Source: Liolophura sinensis
Lineage: Eukaryota > Mollusca > Polyplacophora > Chitonida > Chitonidae
Direction of reading: 5' to 3'
Assembly: GCF_032854445.1 (NCBI RefSeq)
Contig: NW_027018232.1
Coordinates: forward strand, 1 to 53,670
Length of the DNA: 53,670 bases
Shown: positions 1-14,000 of the stretch, one piece after another
How the letters are laid out: every line of letters begins with the position of its first letter
Numbering within the stretch: position 1 is the first letter of the stretch
Program-made: the position numbers and the translations under genes
Notes under the pieces: model-generated
The model's input: only the letters and a program-made list of their open reading frames with translations
Databases searched by the model: none
Told to the model about the DNA's origin: nothing

Positions 1-1650
1 GTCGGATTAGTCTCTTACCAGCAGCATTGGAACAGTTTTTCCACTTTTGATTTTTGCCTGGTCTTTTTGCGAATTGAAATCGGCTACATTAACTATGTAC
101 AATCGCGACTGGTCATTACTATATTCAACTTTTCATTATAAGTTATGTGCCCTTCGGTAGCCCAGACGACGTCAAATCTTTGGGAAAAGCCCATTTAACT
201 CACCCAGCAAATGTCTTACTTCTAAGTCGAAGACAAACTCAATGTCTTTATCTACATGTAGAAAAACCACACCATTTGTATATAAAAAAAAACACAAGGT
301 ACTTGATACAGTCCGCTGTAAAAAAGTACAATTGAACACTGACCCACATCAATAAGGTGCCAAAAGATGCGCAATTGGCCAGGCATCTCCAGCTGTTGAA
401 AAATTGCAAATTTCCTTGGTTTCCATGGAGTAAGAGCCGTTGCTGGGCACGTGATCTTGACATCAATGATTATTCATTTGTGGCTACAGCCAAAAGTATT
501 GGTCGGAGAGCAACGCGGTTTGCACCATTCGATTTCTCGTCAAAAAATACGTCGGATTAGCCTCTTACCAGCAGCATTGGAACAGTTTTTCCTCTTTTGG
601 ATTTTTGCCTGGTCTTTTTGCGAATTGAAATGGGCTACATTAACTATGTACAATCGCGACTGGTCATTACTATATTCAACTTTTCATTATAAGTTATGTG
701 CCCTTCGGTAGCCCAGACGACGTCAAATCTTTGGGCCAAGCCCATTTAACTCACCCAGCAAATGTCTTACTTCTAAGTCGAAGACAAACTCAATGTCTTT
801 ATCTACATGTAGAAAAACCACACCATTTGTATATAAAAAAAACACAAGGTACTTGATACAGTGCGCTGTAAAAAGTACAATTGAACACTGACCCACATTA
901 ATAAGGTGCCAAAAGATGCGCAGTTGGGCCAGGCATCTCCAGCTGTTGAAAAATTGCAAATTTCCTTGGTTTCCATGGAGTAAGAGCCGTTGCTGGGCAC
1001 GTGATCTTGACATCAATGATTATTCATTTGTGGCTACAGCCAAAAGTATTGGTCGGAGAGCAACACGGTTTGCACCATTCGATTTCTCGTCAAAAAATAC
1101 GTCGGATTAGCCTCTTATCAGCAGCATTGGAACAGTTTTTCCACTTTTGGATTTTTGACTGGTCTTTTTGCTAATTGAAATCGGCTACATTAACTATGTA
1201 CAATCGCGACTGGTCATTACTATATTCAACTTTTCATTATAAGTTATGTGCCCTTCGGTAGCCCAGACGACGTCAAATCTTTGGGCCAAGCCCATTTAAC
1301 TCAACAAGGAGTTGTCTTACTTCTAAGTCGAAGACAAACTCAATGTCTTTATCTACATGTAGAAAAACCACACCATTTGTATATAAAAAAAACACAAGGT
1401 ACTTGATACAGTCCGCTGTAAAAAGTACAATTGAACACTGACCCACATCAATAAGGTGCCAAAAGATGCGCAATTGGGCCAGGCATCTCCAGCTGTTGAA
1501 AAATTGCAAATTTCCTTGGTTTCCATGGAGTAAGAGCCGTTGCTGGGCACGTGATCTTGACATCAATGATTATTCATTTGTGGCTACAGCCAAAAGTATT
1601 GGTCGGAGAGCAACGCGGTTTGCACCATTCGATTTCTCGTCAAAAAATAC
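1..1650 (+). repeat. Monomers m1-m3, first copy of a hexamer-spaced block
   Basis: Starts at 1, 551 and 1101. m1 has TAGTCTC and the TGGGAAAA form; m2 has TTCCTCTTTT, a TGCG dyad loop, ATTAATAAGG and CAACACGG; m3 has TATCAGCAG, TTTTGACTGG and TGCTAATTG. The same series of markers recurs in order at 3303-4956. m1 also shows base losses (near 50 and 378), which may be sequence errors close to the window edge. Confidence 0.9.
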
Positions 1651-3302
1651 GTCGGATTAGCCTCTTACCAGCAGCATTGGAACAGTTTTTCCACTTTTGG
1701 ATTTTTGCCTGGTCTTTTTGCGAATTGAAATGGGCTACATTAACTATGTACAATCGCGACTGGTCATTACTATATTCAACTTTTCATTATAAGTTATGTG
1801 CCCTTCGGTAGCCCAGACGACGTCAAATCTTTGGGCCAAGCCCATTTAACTCACCCAGCAAATGTCTTACTTCTAAGTCGAAGACAAACTCAATGTCTTT
1901 ATCTACATGTAGAAAAACCACACCATTTGTATATAAAAAAAAACACAAGGTACTTGATACAGTCCGCTGTAAAAAAGTACACTTGAACACTGACCCACAT
2001 CAATAAGGTGCCAAAAGATGCGCAATTGGGCCAGGCATCTCCAGCTGTTGAAAAATTGCAAATTTCCTTGGTTTCCATGGAGTAAGAGCCGTTGCTGGGC
2101 ACGTGATCTTGACATCAATGATTATTCATTTGTGGCTACAGCCAAAAGTATTGGTCGGAGAGCAACGCAGTTTGCACCATTCGATTTCTCGTCAAAAAAT
2201 ACGTCGGATTAGCCTCTTACCAGCAGCATTGGAACAGTTTTTCCACTTTTGGATTTTTGCCTGGTCTTTTTGCGAATTGAAATGGGCTACATTAACTATG
2301 TACAATCGCGACTGGTCATTACTATATTCAACTTTTCATTATAAGTTATGTGCCCTTCGGTAGCCCAGACGACGTCAAATCTTTGGGCCAAGCCCATTTA
2401 ACTCACCCAGCAAATGTCTTACTTCTAAGTCGAAGACAAACTCAATGTCTTTATCTACATGTAGAAAAACCACACCATTTGTATATAAAAAAAACACAAG
2501 GTACTTGATACAGTGCGCTGTAAATAGTACAATTGAACACTGACCCACATCAATAAGGTGTCAAAAGATGCGCAATTGGGCCAGGCATCTCCAGCTGTTG
2601 AAAAATTGCAAATTTCCTTGGTTTCCATGGAGTAAGAGCCGTTGCTGGGCACGTGATCTTGACATCAATGATTATTCATTTGTGGCTACAGCCAAAAGTA
2701 TTGGTCGGAGAGCAACGCGGTTTGCACCATTCGATTTCTCGTCAAAAAATACGTCGGATTAGCCTCTTATCAGCAGCATTGGAACAGTTTTTCCAATTTT
2801 GGATTTTTGCCTGGTCTTTTTGCGAATTGAAATCGGCTACATTACCTATGTACAATCGCGACTGGTCATTACTATATTCAACTTTTCATTATAAGTTATG
2901 TGCCCTTCGGTAGCCCAGACGACGTCAAATCTTTGGGCCAAGCCCATTTAACTCACCCAGCAAATGTCTTACTTCTAAGTCGAAGACAAACTCAATGTCT
3001 TTATCTACATGTAGAAAAACCACACCATTTGTACATAAAAAAAACACAAGGTACTTGATACAGTGCGCTGTAAAAAGTACAATTGAACACTGACCCACAT
3101 CAATAAGATGCCAAAAGATGCGTAATTGGGCCAGGCATCTCCAGCTGTTGAAAAATTGCAAATTTCCTTGGTTTCCATGGAGTAAGAGCCGTTGCTGGGC
3201 ACGTGATCTTGACATCAATGATTATTCATTTGTGGCTACAGCCAAAAGTATTGGTCGGAGAGCAACGCGGTTTGCACCATTCGATTTCTCGTCAAAAAAT
3301 AC
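1651..3302 (+). repeat. Monomers m4-m6
   Basis: Starts at 1651, 2203 and 2753. m4 has a GTACACTTG variant and CGCAGTTT. m5 has the TGCG loop and TAAATAGT. m6 has TTCCAATTTT, ATTACCTATG, TAAGATGCC and GCGTAATTG. The m5-m6 marker set reappears in m56-m57 (30264-31364), about 28 kb away, so this pair is a long-range duplicate. Confidence 0.9.
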
Positions 3303-4956
3303 GTCGGATTAGTCTCTTACCAGCAGCATTGGAACAGTTTTTCCACTTTTGAATTTTTGCCTGGTCTTTTTGCGAATTGAAATCGGCTACATTAACTATG
3401 TACAATCGCGACTGGTCATTACTATATTCAACTTTTCATTATAAGTTATGTGCCCTTCGGTAGCCCAGACGACGTCAAATCTTTGGGAAAAGCCCATTTA
3501 ACTCACCCAGCAAATGTCTTACTTCTAAGTCGAAGACAAACTCAATGTCTTTATCTACATGTAGAAAAACCACACCATTTGTATATAAAAAAAAACACAA
3601 GGTACTTGATACAGTCCGCTGTAAAAAGTACAATTGAACACTGACCCACATCAATAAGGTGCCAAAAGATGCGCAATTGGGCCAGGCATCTCCAGCTGTT
3701 GAAAAATTGCAAATTTCCTTGGTTTCCATGGAGTAAGAGCCGTTGCTGGGCACGTGATCTTGACATCAATGATTATTCATTTGTGGCTACAGCCAAAAGT
3801 ATTGGTCGGAGAGCAACGCGGTTTGCACCATTCGATTTCTCGTCAAAAAATACGTCGGATTAGCCTCTTACCAGCAGCATTGGAACAGTTTTTCCTCTTT
3901 TGGATTTTTGCCTGGTCTTTTTGCGAATTGAAATGGGCTACATTAACTATGTACAATCGCGACTGGTCATTACTATATTCAACTTTTCATTATAAGTTAT
4001 GTGCCCTTCGGTAGCCCAGACGACGTCAAATCTTTGGGCCAAGCCCATTTAACTCACCCAGCAAATGTCTTACTTCTAAGTCGAAGACAAACTCAATGTC
4101 TTTATCTACATGTAGAAAAACCACACCATTTGTATATAAAAAAAAACACAAGGTACTTGATACAGTGCGCTGTAAAAAGTACAATTGAACACTGACCCAC
4201 ATTAATAAGGTGCCAAAAGATGCGCAGTTGGGCCAGGCATCTCCAGCTGTTGAAAAATTGCAAATTTCCTTGGTTTCCATGGAGTAAGAGCCGTTGCTGG
4301 GCACGTGATCTTGACATCAATGATTATTCATTTGTGGCTACAGCCAAAAGTATTGGTCGGAGAGCAACACGGTTTGCACATTCGATTTCTCGTCAAAAAA
4401 TACGTCGGATTAGCCTCTTATCAGCAGCATTGGAACAGTTTTTCCACTTTTGGATTTTGACTGGTCTTTTTGCTAATTGAAATCGGCTACATTAACTATG
4501 TACAATCGCGACTGGTCCATTACTATATTCAACTTTTCATTATAAGTTATGTGCCCTTCGGTAGCCCAGACGACGTCAAATCTTTGGGCCAAGCCCATTT
4601 AACTCACCCAGCAAATGTCTTACTTCTAAGTCGAAGACAAACTCAATGTCTTTATCTACATGTAGAAAAAACCACACCATTTGTATATCAAAAAAAACAC
4701 AAGGTACTTGATACAGTCCGCTGTAAAAAGTACAATTGAACACTGACCCACATCAATAAGGTGCCCAAAAGATGCGTAATTGGGCCACGCATCTCCAGCT
4801 GTTGAAAAATTGCAAATTTCCTTGGTTTCCATGGAGTAAGAGCCGTTGCTGGGCCACGTGATCTTGACATCAATGATTATTCATTGTGGCTACAGCCAAA
4901 AGTATTGGTCGGAGAGCAACGCGGTTGGCACCATTCGATTTCTCGTCAAAAAATAC
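3303..4956 (+). repeat. Monomers m7-m9, second copy of the m1-m3 block
   Basis: Starts at 3303, 3854 and 4404. Matches m1-m3 in order, offset about 3303 bp (six monomers). The second half of m9 carries a burst of one-base changes (4379 C loss, 4516 extra C, 4670 extra A, 4688 extra C, 4763 extra C, 4852 extra C, 4884 T loss) absent from m3, more like sequencing error than evolution. Confidence 0.9.
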
Positions 4957-6606
4957 GTCGGATTAGCCTCTTACCAGCAGCATTGGAACAGTTTTTCCAC
5001 TTTTGGATTTTTGCCTGGTCTTTTTGCGAATTGAAATCGGCTACATTAACTATGTACAATCGCGACTGGTCATTACTATATTCAACTTTTCATTATAAGT
5101 TATGTGCCCTTCGGTAGCCCAGACGACGTCAAATCTTTGGGCCAAGCCCATTTAACTCACCCAGCAGTTGTATAACTTCTAAGTTGAAGACAAACTCAAT
5201 GTCTTTATCTACATGTAGAAAAACCACACCATTTGTATATAAAAAAAACACAAGGTACTTGATACAGTCCGCTGTAAAAAGTACAATTGAACACTGACCC
5301 ACATCAATAAGGTGCCAAAAGATGCGCAATTTGGCCAGGCATCTCCAGCTGTTGAAAAATTGCAAATTTCCTTGGTTTCCATGGAGTAAGAGCCGTTGCT
5401 GGGCACGTGATCTTGACATCAATGATTATTCATTTGTGGCTACAGCCAAAAGTATTGGTCGGAGAGCAACGCGGTTTGCACCATTCGATTTCTCGTCAAA
5501 AAATACGTCGGATTAGCCTCTTACCAACAGCATTGGAACAGTTTTTCCACTTTTGGATTTTTGCCTGGTCTTTTTGCGAATTGAAATCGGCTACATTAAC
5601 TATGTACAATCGCGACTGGTCATTACTATATTCAACTTTTCATTATAAGTTATGTGCCCTTCGGTAGCCCAGACGACGTCAAATCTTTGGGCCAAGCCCA
5701 TTTAACTCACCCAGCAAATGTCTTACTTCTAAGTCGAAGACAAACTCAATGTCTTTATCTACATGTAGAAAAACCACACCATTTGTATATAAAAAAAACA
5801 CAAGGTACTTGATACAGTCCGCTGTAAAAAGTACAATTGAACACTGACCCACATCAATAAGGTGCCAAAAGATGCGCAATTGGGCCAGGCATCTCCAGCT
5901 GTTGAAAAATTGCAAATTTCCTTGGTTTCCATGGAGTAAGAGCCGTTGCTGGGCACGTGATCTTGACATCAATGATTATTCATTTGTGGCTACAGCCAAA
6001 AGTATTGGTCGGAGAGCAACGCGGTTTGCACCATTCGATTTCTCGTCAAAAAATACGTCGGATTAGCCTCTTACCAACAGCATTGGAACAGTTTTTCCAC
6101 TTTTGGATTTTTGCCTGGTCTTTTTGCGAATTGAAATCGGCTACTTTAACTATGTACAATCGCGACTGGTCATTACTATATTCAACTTTTCATTATAAGT
6201 TATGTGCCCTTCGGTAGCCCAGACGACGTCAAATCTTTGGGCCAAGCCCATTTAACTCACCCAGCAAATGTCTTACTTCTAAGTGGAAGACAAACTCAAT
6301 GTCTTTATCTACATGTAGAAAAACCACACCATTTGTATATAAAAAAAACACAAGGTACTTGATACAGTCCGCTGTAAATAGTACAATTGAACACTGACCC
6401 ACATCAATAAGGTGCCAAAAGATGCGCAATTGGGCCAGGCATCTCCAGCTGTTGAAAAATTGCAAATTTCCTTGGTTTCCATGGAGTAAGAGCCGTTGCT
6501 GGGCACGTGATCTTGACATCAATGATTATTCATTTGTGGCTACAGCCAAAAGTATTGGTCGGAGAGCAACGCGGTTTGCACCATTCGATTTCTCGTCAAA
6601 AAATAC
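4957..6606 (+). repeat. Monomers m10-m12
   Basis: Starts at 4957, 5507 and 6057. m10 has the distinctive CAGCAGTTGTATAAC and AGTTGAAG changes plus AATTTGGCC, shared with m28 (14861). m11 and m12 begin with the ACCAACAG form. m12 has CTACTTTAAC, AGTGGAAG and TAAATAGT. Confidence 0.9.
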
Positions 6607-8254
6607 GTCGGATTAGCCTCTTACCAGCAGCATTGGAACAGTTTTTCTACTTTTGGATTTTTGCCTGGTCTTTTTGGGATTGAAATCGGCTACATTAACT
6701 ATGTACAATCGCGACTGGTCATTACTATATTCAACTTTTCATTATAAGTTATGTGCCCTTCGGTAGCCCAGACGACGTCAAATCTTTGGGCCAAGCCCAT
6801 TTAACTCACCCAGCAAATGTCTTACTTCTAAGTCGAAGACAAACTCAATGTCTTTATCTACATGTAGAAAAACCACACCATTTGTATATAAAAAAAACAC
6901 AAGGTACTTGATACAGTCCGCTGTAAAAAGTACAATTGAACACTGACCCACATCAATAAGGTGCCAAAAGATGCGCAATTGGGCCAGGCATCTCCAGCTG
7001 TTGAAAAATTGCAAATTTCCTTGGTTTCCATGGAGTAAGAGCTGTTGCTGGGCACGTGATCTTGACATCAATGATTATTCATTTGTGGCTACAGCCAAAA
7101 GTATTGGTCGGAGAGCAACGCGGTTTGCACCATTCGATTTCTCGTCAAAAAATACGTCGGATTAGCCTCTTACCAGCAGCATTGGAACAGTTTTTCCACT
7201 TTTGGATTTTTGCCTGGTCTTTTTGCGAATTGAAATCGGCTACATTAACTATGTACAATCGCGACTGGTCATTACTATATTCAACTTTTCATTATAAGTT
7301 ATGTGCCCTTCGGTAGCCCAGACGACGTCAAATCTTTGGGAAAAGCCCATTTAACTCACCCAGCAAATGTCGTACTTCTATGTCGAAGACAAACTCAATG
7401 TCTTTATCTACATGTAGAAAAACCACACCATTTGTATATAAAAAAAACACAAGGTACTTGATACAGTCCGCTGTAAAAAGTACAATTGAACACTGACCCA
7501 CATCAATAAGGTGCCAAAAGATGCGCAATTTGGCCAGGCATCTCCAGCTGTTGAAAAATTGCAAATTTCCTTGGTTTCCATGGAGTAAGAGCCGTTGCTG
7601 GGCACGTGATCTTGACATCAATGATTATTCATTTGTGGCTACACCCAAAAGTATTGGTCGGAGAGCAACGCGGTTTGCACCATTCGATTTCTCGTCAAAA
7701 ATACGTCGGATTAGCCTCTTACCAACAGCATTGGAACAGTTTTTCTACTTTTGGATTTTTGCCTGGTCTTTTTGCGAATTGAAATCGGCTACATTAACTA
7801 TGTACAATCGCGACTGGTCATTACTATATTCAACTTTTCATTATAAGTTATGTGCCCTTCGGTAGCCCAGACGACGTCAAATCTTTGGGCTAAGCCCATT
7901 TAACTCCCCCAGCAAATGTCTTACTTCTAAGTCGAAGACAAACTCAATGTCTTTATCTACATGTAGAAAAACCACACCATTTGTATATAAAAAAAACACA
8001 AGGTACTTGATACAGTCCGCTGTAAATAGTACAATTGAACACTGACCCACATCAATAAGGTGCCAAAAGATGCGCAATTGGGCCAGGCATCTCCAGCTGT
8101 TGAAAAATTGCAAATTTCCTTGGTTTCCATGGAGTAAGAGCCGTTGCTGGGCACGTGATCTTGACATCAATGATTATTCATTTGTGGCTACAGCCAAAAG
8201 TATTGGTCGGAGAGCAACGCGGTTTGCACCATTCGATTTCTCGTCAAAAAATAC
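6607..8254 (+). repeat. Monomers m13-m15, first copy of a tandem trimer
   Basis: Starts at 6607, 7156 and 7705. m13 carries GAGCTGTTG, m14 the TGGGAAAA form with GTCGTACTTCTATG, and m15 ACCAACAG with TTCTAC and TGGGCTAAG. Length 1648 bp, identical to the adjacent copy at 8255-9902. m13 differs by TTTTTGGGATTG near 6673. Confidence 0.9.
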
Positions 8255-9902
8255 GTCGGATTAGCCTCTTACCAGCAGCATTGGAACAGTTTTTCTACTT
8301 TTGGATTTTTGCCTGGTCTTTTTGCGAATTGAAATCGGCTACATTAACTATGTACAATCGCGACTGGTCATTACTATATTCAACTTTTCATTATAAGTTA
8401 TGTGCCCTTCGGTAGCCCAGACGACGTCAAATCTTTGGGCCAAGCCCATTTAACTCACCCAGCAAATGTCTTACTTCTAAGTCGAAGACAAACTCAATGT
8501 CTTTATCTACATGTAGAAAAACCACACCATTTGTATATAAAAAAAACACAAGGTACTTGATACAGTCCGCTGTAAAAAGTACAATTGAACACTGACCCAC
8601 ATCAATAAGGTGCCAAAAGATGCGCAATTGGGCCAGGCATCTCCAGCTGTTGAAAAATTGCAAATTTCCTTGGTTTCCATGGAGTAAGAGCTGTTGCTGG
8701 GCACGTGATCTTGACATCAATGATTATTCATTTGTGGCTACAGCCAAAAGTATTGGTCGGAGAGCAACGCGGTTTGCACCATTCGATTTCTCGTCAAAAA
8801 ATACGTCGGATTAGCCTCTTACCAGCAGCATTGGAACAGTTTTTCCACTTTTGGATTTTTGCCTGGTCTTTTTGCGAATTGAAATCGGCTACATTAACTA
8901 TGTACAATCGCGACTGGTCATTACTATATTCAACTTTTCATTATAAGTTATGTGCCCTTCGGTAGCCCAGACGACGTCAAATCTTTGGGAAAAGCCCATT
9001 TAACTCACCCAGCAAATGTCGTACTTCTATGTCGAAGACAAACTCAATGTCTTTATCTACATGTAGAAAAACCACACCATTTGTATATAAAAAAAACACA
9101 AGGTACTTGATACAGTCCGCTGTAAAAAGTACAATTGAACACTGACCCACATCAATAAGGTGCCAAAAGATGCGCAATTGGGCCAGGCATCTCCAGCTGT
9201 TGAAAAATTGCAAATTTCCTTGGTTTCCATGGAGTAAGAGCCGTTGCTGGGCACGTGATCTTGACATCAATGATTATTCATTTGTGGCTACAGCCAAAAG
9301 TATTGGTCGGAGAGCAACGCGGTTTGCACCATTCGATTTCTCGTCAAAAATACGTCGGATTAGCCTCTTACCAACAGCATTGGAACAGTTTTTCTACTTT
9401 TGGATTTTTGCCTGGTCTTTTTGCGAATTGAAATCGGCTACATTAACTATGTACAATCGCGACTGGTCATTACTATATTCAACTTTTCATTATAAGTTAT
9501 GTGCCCTTCGGTAGCCCAGACGACGTCAAATCTTTGGGCTAAGCCCATTTAACTCCCCAGCAAATGTCTTACTTCTAAGTCGAAGACAAACTCAATGTCT
9601 TTATCTACATGTAGAAAAACCACACCATTTGTATATAAAAAAAACACAAGGTACTTGATACAGTCCGCTGTAAAAAGTACAATTGAACACTGACCCACAT
9701 CAATAAGGTGCCAAAAGATGCGCAATTGGGCCAGGCATCTCCAGCTGTTGAAAAATTGCAAATTTCCTTGGTTTCCATGGAGTAAGAGCCGTTGCTGGGC
9801 ACGTGATCTTGACATCAATGATTATTCATTTGTGGCTACAGCCAAAAGTATTGGTCGGAGAGCAACGCAGTTTGCACCATTCGATTTCTCGTCAAAAAAT
9901 AC
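8255..9902 (+). repeat. Monomers m16-m18, second copy of the tandem trimer
   Basis: Starts at 8255, 8805 and 9354. Repeats the m13-m15 markers in the same order with a 1648-bp offset, so this is a direct tandem duplication of three monomers. Differences include CGCAGTTT in m18 and one fewer C in its CTCCCCAG. Confidence 0.9.
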
Positions 9903-11004
9903 GTCGGATTAGCCTCTTACCAGCAGCATTGGAACAGTTTTTTTTTACTTTTGGAATTTTACCTGGTCTTTTTGCTAATTGAAATAGGCTACATTAACTA
10001 TGTACAATCGCGACTGGTCATTACTATATTCAACTTTTCATTATAAGTTATGTGCCCTTCGGTAGCCCAGACGACGTCAAATCTTTGGGCCAAGCCCATT
10101 TAACTCACCCAGCAAATGTCTTACTTCTAAGTCGAAGACAAACTCAATGTCTTTATCTACATGTAGAAAAACCACACCATTTGTATATAAAAAAAACACA
10201 AGGTACTTGATACAGTCCGCTGTAAAAAGTACAATTGAACACTGACCCACATCAATAAGGTGCCAAAAGATGCGCAATTGGGCCAGGCATCTCCAGCTGT
10301 TGAAAAATTGCAAATTTCCCTGGTTTCCATGGAGTAAGAGCCGTTGTTGGGCACGTGATCTTGACATCAATGATTATTCATTTGTGGCTACAGCCAAACG
10401 TATTGGTCGGAGAGCAACGCGGTTTGCACCATTCGATTTCTCGTCAAAAAATACGTCGGATTAGCCTCTTACCAGCAGCATTGGAACAGTTTTTCCACTT
10501 TTGGATTTTTGCCTGGTCTTTTTGCGAATTGAAATCGGCTACATTAACTATGTACAATCGCGACTGGTCATTACTATATTCAACTTTTCATTATAAGTTA
10601 TGTGCCCTTCGGTAGCCCAGACGACGTCAAATCTTTGGGCTAAGCCCATTTAACTCCCCCAGCAAATGTCTTACTTCTAAGTCGAAGACAAACTCAATGT
10701 CTTTATCTACATGTAGAAAAACCACACCATTTGTATATAAAAAGAACACAAGGTACTTGATACAGTCCGCTGTAAAAAGTACAATTGAACACTGACCCAC
10801 ATCAATAAGGTGCCAAAAGATGCGCAATTGGGCGAGGCATCTCCAGCTGTTGAAAAATTGCAAATTTCCTTGGTTTCCATGGAGTAAGAGCCGTTGCTGG
10901 GCACGTGATCTTGACATCAATGATTATTCATTTGTGGCTACAGCCAAAAGTATTGGTCGGAGAGCAACGCAGTTTGCACCATTCGATTTCTCGTCAAAAA
11001 ATAC
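9903..11004 (+). repeat. Monomers m19-m20, first E-type monomer
   Basis: Starts at 9903 and 10455. m19 is the first of eight E-type monomers (starts 9903, 11005, 12658, 17039, 20354, 21463, 28062, 34664). These share an expanded T-run before ACTTTTGG, GGAATTTTACC, TGCTAATTG and AATAGG, about seven changes in roughly 55 bp near the monomer start. m19 also has GTTGTTGGG and AAACGTATTGG; m20 has an A-tract with G and GGGCGAGG. Confidence 0.88.
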
Positions 11005-14000
11005 GTCGGATTAGCCTCTTACCAGCAGCATTGGAACAGTTTTTTTTTACTTTTGGAATTTTACCAGGTCTTTTTGCTAATTGAAATAGGCTACATTAAC
11101 TATGTACAATCGCGACTGGTCATTACTATATTCAACTTTTCATTATAAGTTATGTGCCCTTCGGTAGCCCAGACGACGTCAAATCTTTGGGCCAAGCCCA
11201 TTTAACTCACCCAGCAAATGTCTTACTTCTAAGTCGAAGACAAACTCAATGTCTTTATCTACATGTAGAAAAACCACACCATTTGTATATAAAAAAAACA
11301 CAAGGTACTTGATACAGTCCGCTGTAAAAAGTACAATTGAACACTGACCCACATCAATAAGGTGCCAAAAGATGCGCAATTGGGCCAGGCATCTCCAGCT
11401 GTTGAAAAATTGCAAATTTCCTTGGTTTCCATGGAGTAAGAGCCGTTGCTGGGCACGTGATCTTGACATCAATGATTATTCATTTGTGGCTACAGCCAAA
11501 AGTATTGGTCGGAGAGCAACGCGGTTTGCACCATTCGATTTCTCGTCAAAAAATACGTCGGATTAGCCTCTTACCAGCAGCATTGGAACAGTTTTTCCAC
11601 TTTTGGATTTTTGCCTGGTCTTTTTGCGAATTGAAATGGGCTACATTAACTATGTACAATCGCGACTGGTCATTACTATATTCAACTTTTCATTATAAGT
11701 TATGTGCCCTTCGGTAGCCCAGACGACGTCAAATCTTTGGGCCAAGCCCATTTAACTCACCCAGCAAATGTCTTACTTCTAAGTCGAAGACAAACTCAAT
11801 GTCTTTATCTACATGTAGAAAAACCACACCATTTGTATATAAAAAAAACACAAGGTACTTGATACAGTCCGCTGTAAAAAAGTACACTTGAACACTGACC
11901 CACATCAATAAGGTGCCAAAAGATGCGCAATTGGGCCAGGCATCTCCAGCTGTTGAAAAATTGCAAATTTCCTTGGTTTCCATGGAGTAAGAGCCGTTGC
12001 TGGGCACGTGATCTTGACATCAATGATTATTCATTTGTGGCTACAGCCAAAAGTATTGGTCGGAGAGCAACGCGGTTTGCACCATTCGATTTCTCGTCAA
12101 AAAATACGTCGGATTAGCCTCTTACCAGCAGCATTGGAACAGTTTTTCCACTTTTGGATTTTTGCCTGGTCTTTTTGCGAATTGAAATGGGCTACATTAA
12201 CTATGTACAATCGCGACTGGTCATTACTATATTCAACTTTTCATTATAAGTTATGTGCCCTTCGGTAGCACAGACGACGTCAAATCTTTGGGCCAAGCCC
12301 ATTTAACTCACCCAGCAAATGTCTTACTTCTAAGTCGAAGACAAACTCAATGTCTTTATCTACATGTAGAAAAACCACACCATTTGTATATAAAAAAAAC
12401 ACAAGGTACTTGATACAGTCCGCTGTAAAAAGTACAATTGAACACTGACCCACATCAATAAGGTGCCAAAAGATGCGCAATTGGGCCAGGCATCTCCAGC
12501 TGTTGAAAAATTGCAAATTTCCTTGGTTTCCATGGAGTAAGAGCCGTTGCTGGGCACGTGATCTTGACATCAATGATTATTCATTTGTGGCTACAGCCAA
12601 AAGTATTGGTCGGAGAGCAACGCAGTTTGCACCATTCGATTTCTCGTCAAAAAATACGTCGGATTAGCCTCTTACCAGCAGCATTGGAACAGTTTTTTTT
12701 TACTTTTGGAATTTTACCTGGTCTTTTTGCTAATTGAAATAGGCTACATTAACTATGTACAATCGCGACTGGTCATTACTATATTCAACTTTTCATTATA
12801 AGTTATGTGCCCTTCGGTAGCCCAGACGACGTCAAATCTTTGGGCCAAGCCCATTTAACTCACCCAGCAAATGTCTTACTTCTAAGTCGAAGACAAACTC
12901 AATGTCTTTATCTACATGTAGAAAAACCACACCATTTGTATATAAAAAAAACACAAGGTACTTGATACAGTCCGCTGTAAAAAGTACAATTGAACACTGA
13001 CCCACATCAATAAGGTGCCAAAAGATGCGCAATTGGGCCAGGCATCTCCAGCTGTTGAAAAATTGCAAATTTCCTTGGTTTCCATGGAGTAAGAGCCGTT
13101 GCTGGGCACGTGATCTTGACATCAATGATTATTCATTTGTGGCTACAGCCAAAAGTATTGGTCGGAGAGCAACGCGGTTTGCACCATTCGATTTCTCGTC
13201 AAAAAATACGTCGGATTAGCCTCTTACCAGCAGCATTGGAACAGTTTTTCCACTTTTGGATTTTTGCCTGGTCTTTTTGCGAATTGAAATGGGCTACATT
13301 AACTATGTACAATCGCGACTGGTCATTACTATATTCAACTTTTCATTATAAGTTATGTGCCCTTCGGTAGCCCAGACGACGTCAAATCTTTGGGCCAAGC
13401 CCATTTAACTCACCCAGCAAATGTCTTACTTCTAAGTCGAAGACAAACTCAATGTCTTTATCTACATGTAGAAAAACCACACCATTTGTATATAAAAAAA
13501 ACACCAGGTACTTGATACAGTCCGCTGTAAAAAAGTACACTTGAACACTGACCCACATCAATAAGGTGCCAAAAGATGCGCAATTGGGCCAGGCATCTCC
13601 AGCTGTTGAAAAATTGCAAATTTCCTTGGTTTCCATGGAGTAAGAGCCGTTGCTGGGCACGTGATCTTGACATCAATGATTATTCATTTGTGGCTACAGC
13701 CAAAAGTATTGGTCGGAGAGCAACGCAGTTTGCACCATTCGATTTCTCGTCAAAAAATACGTCGGATTAGCCTCTTACCAGCAGCATTGGAACAGTTTTT
13801 CCACTTTTGGATTTTTGCCTGGTCTTTTTGCGAATTGAAATCGGCTACATTAACTATGTACAATCGCGACTGGTCATTACTATATTCAACTTTTCATTAT
13901 AAGTTATGTGCCCTTCGGTAGCACAGACGACGTCAAATCTTTGGGCCAAGCCCATTTAACTCACCCAGCAAATGTCTTACTTCTAAGTCGAAGACAAACT

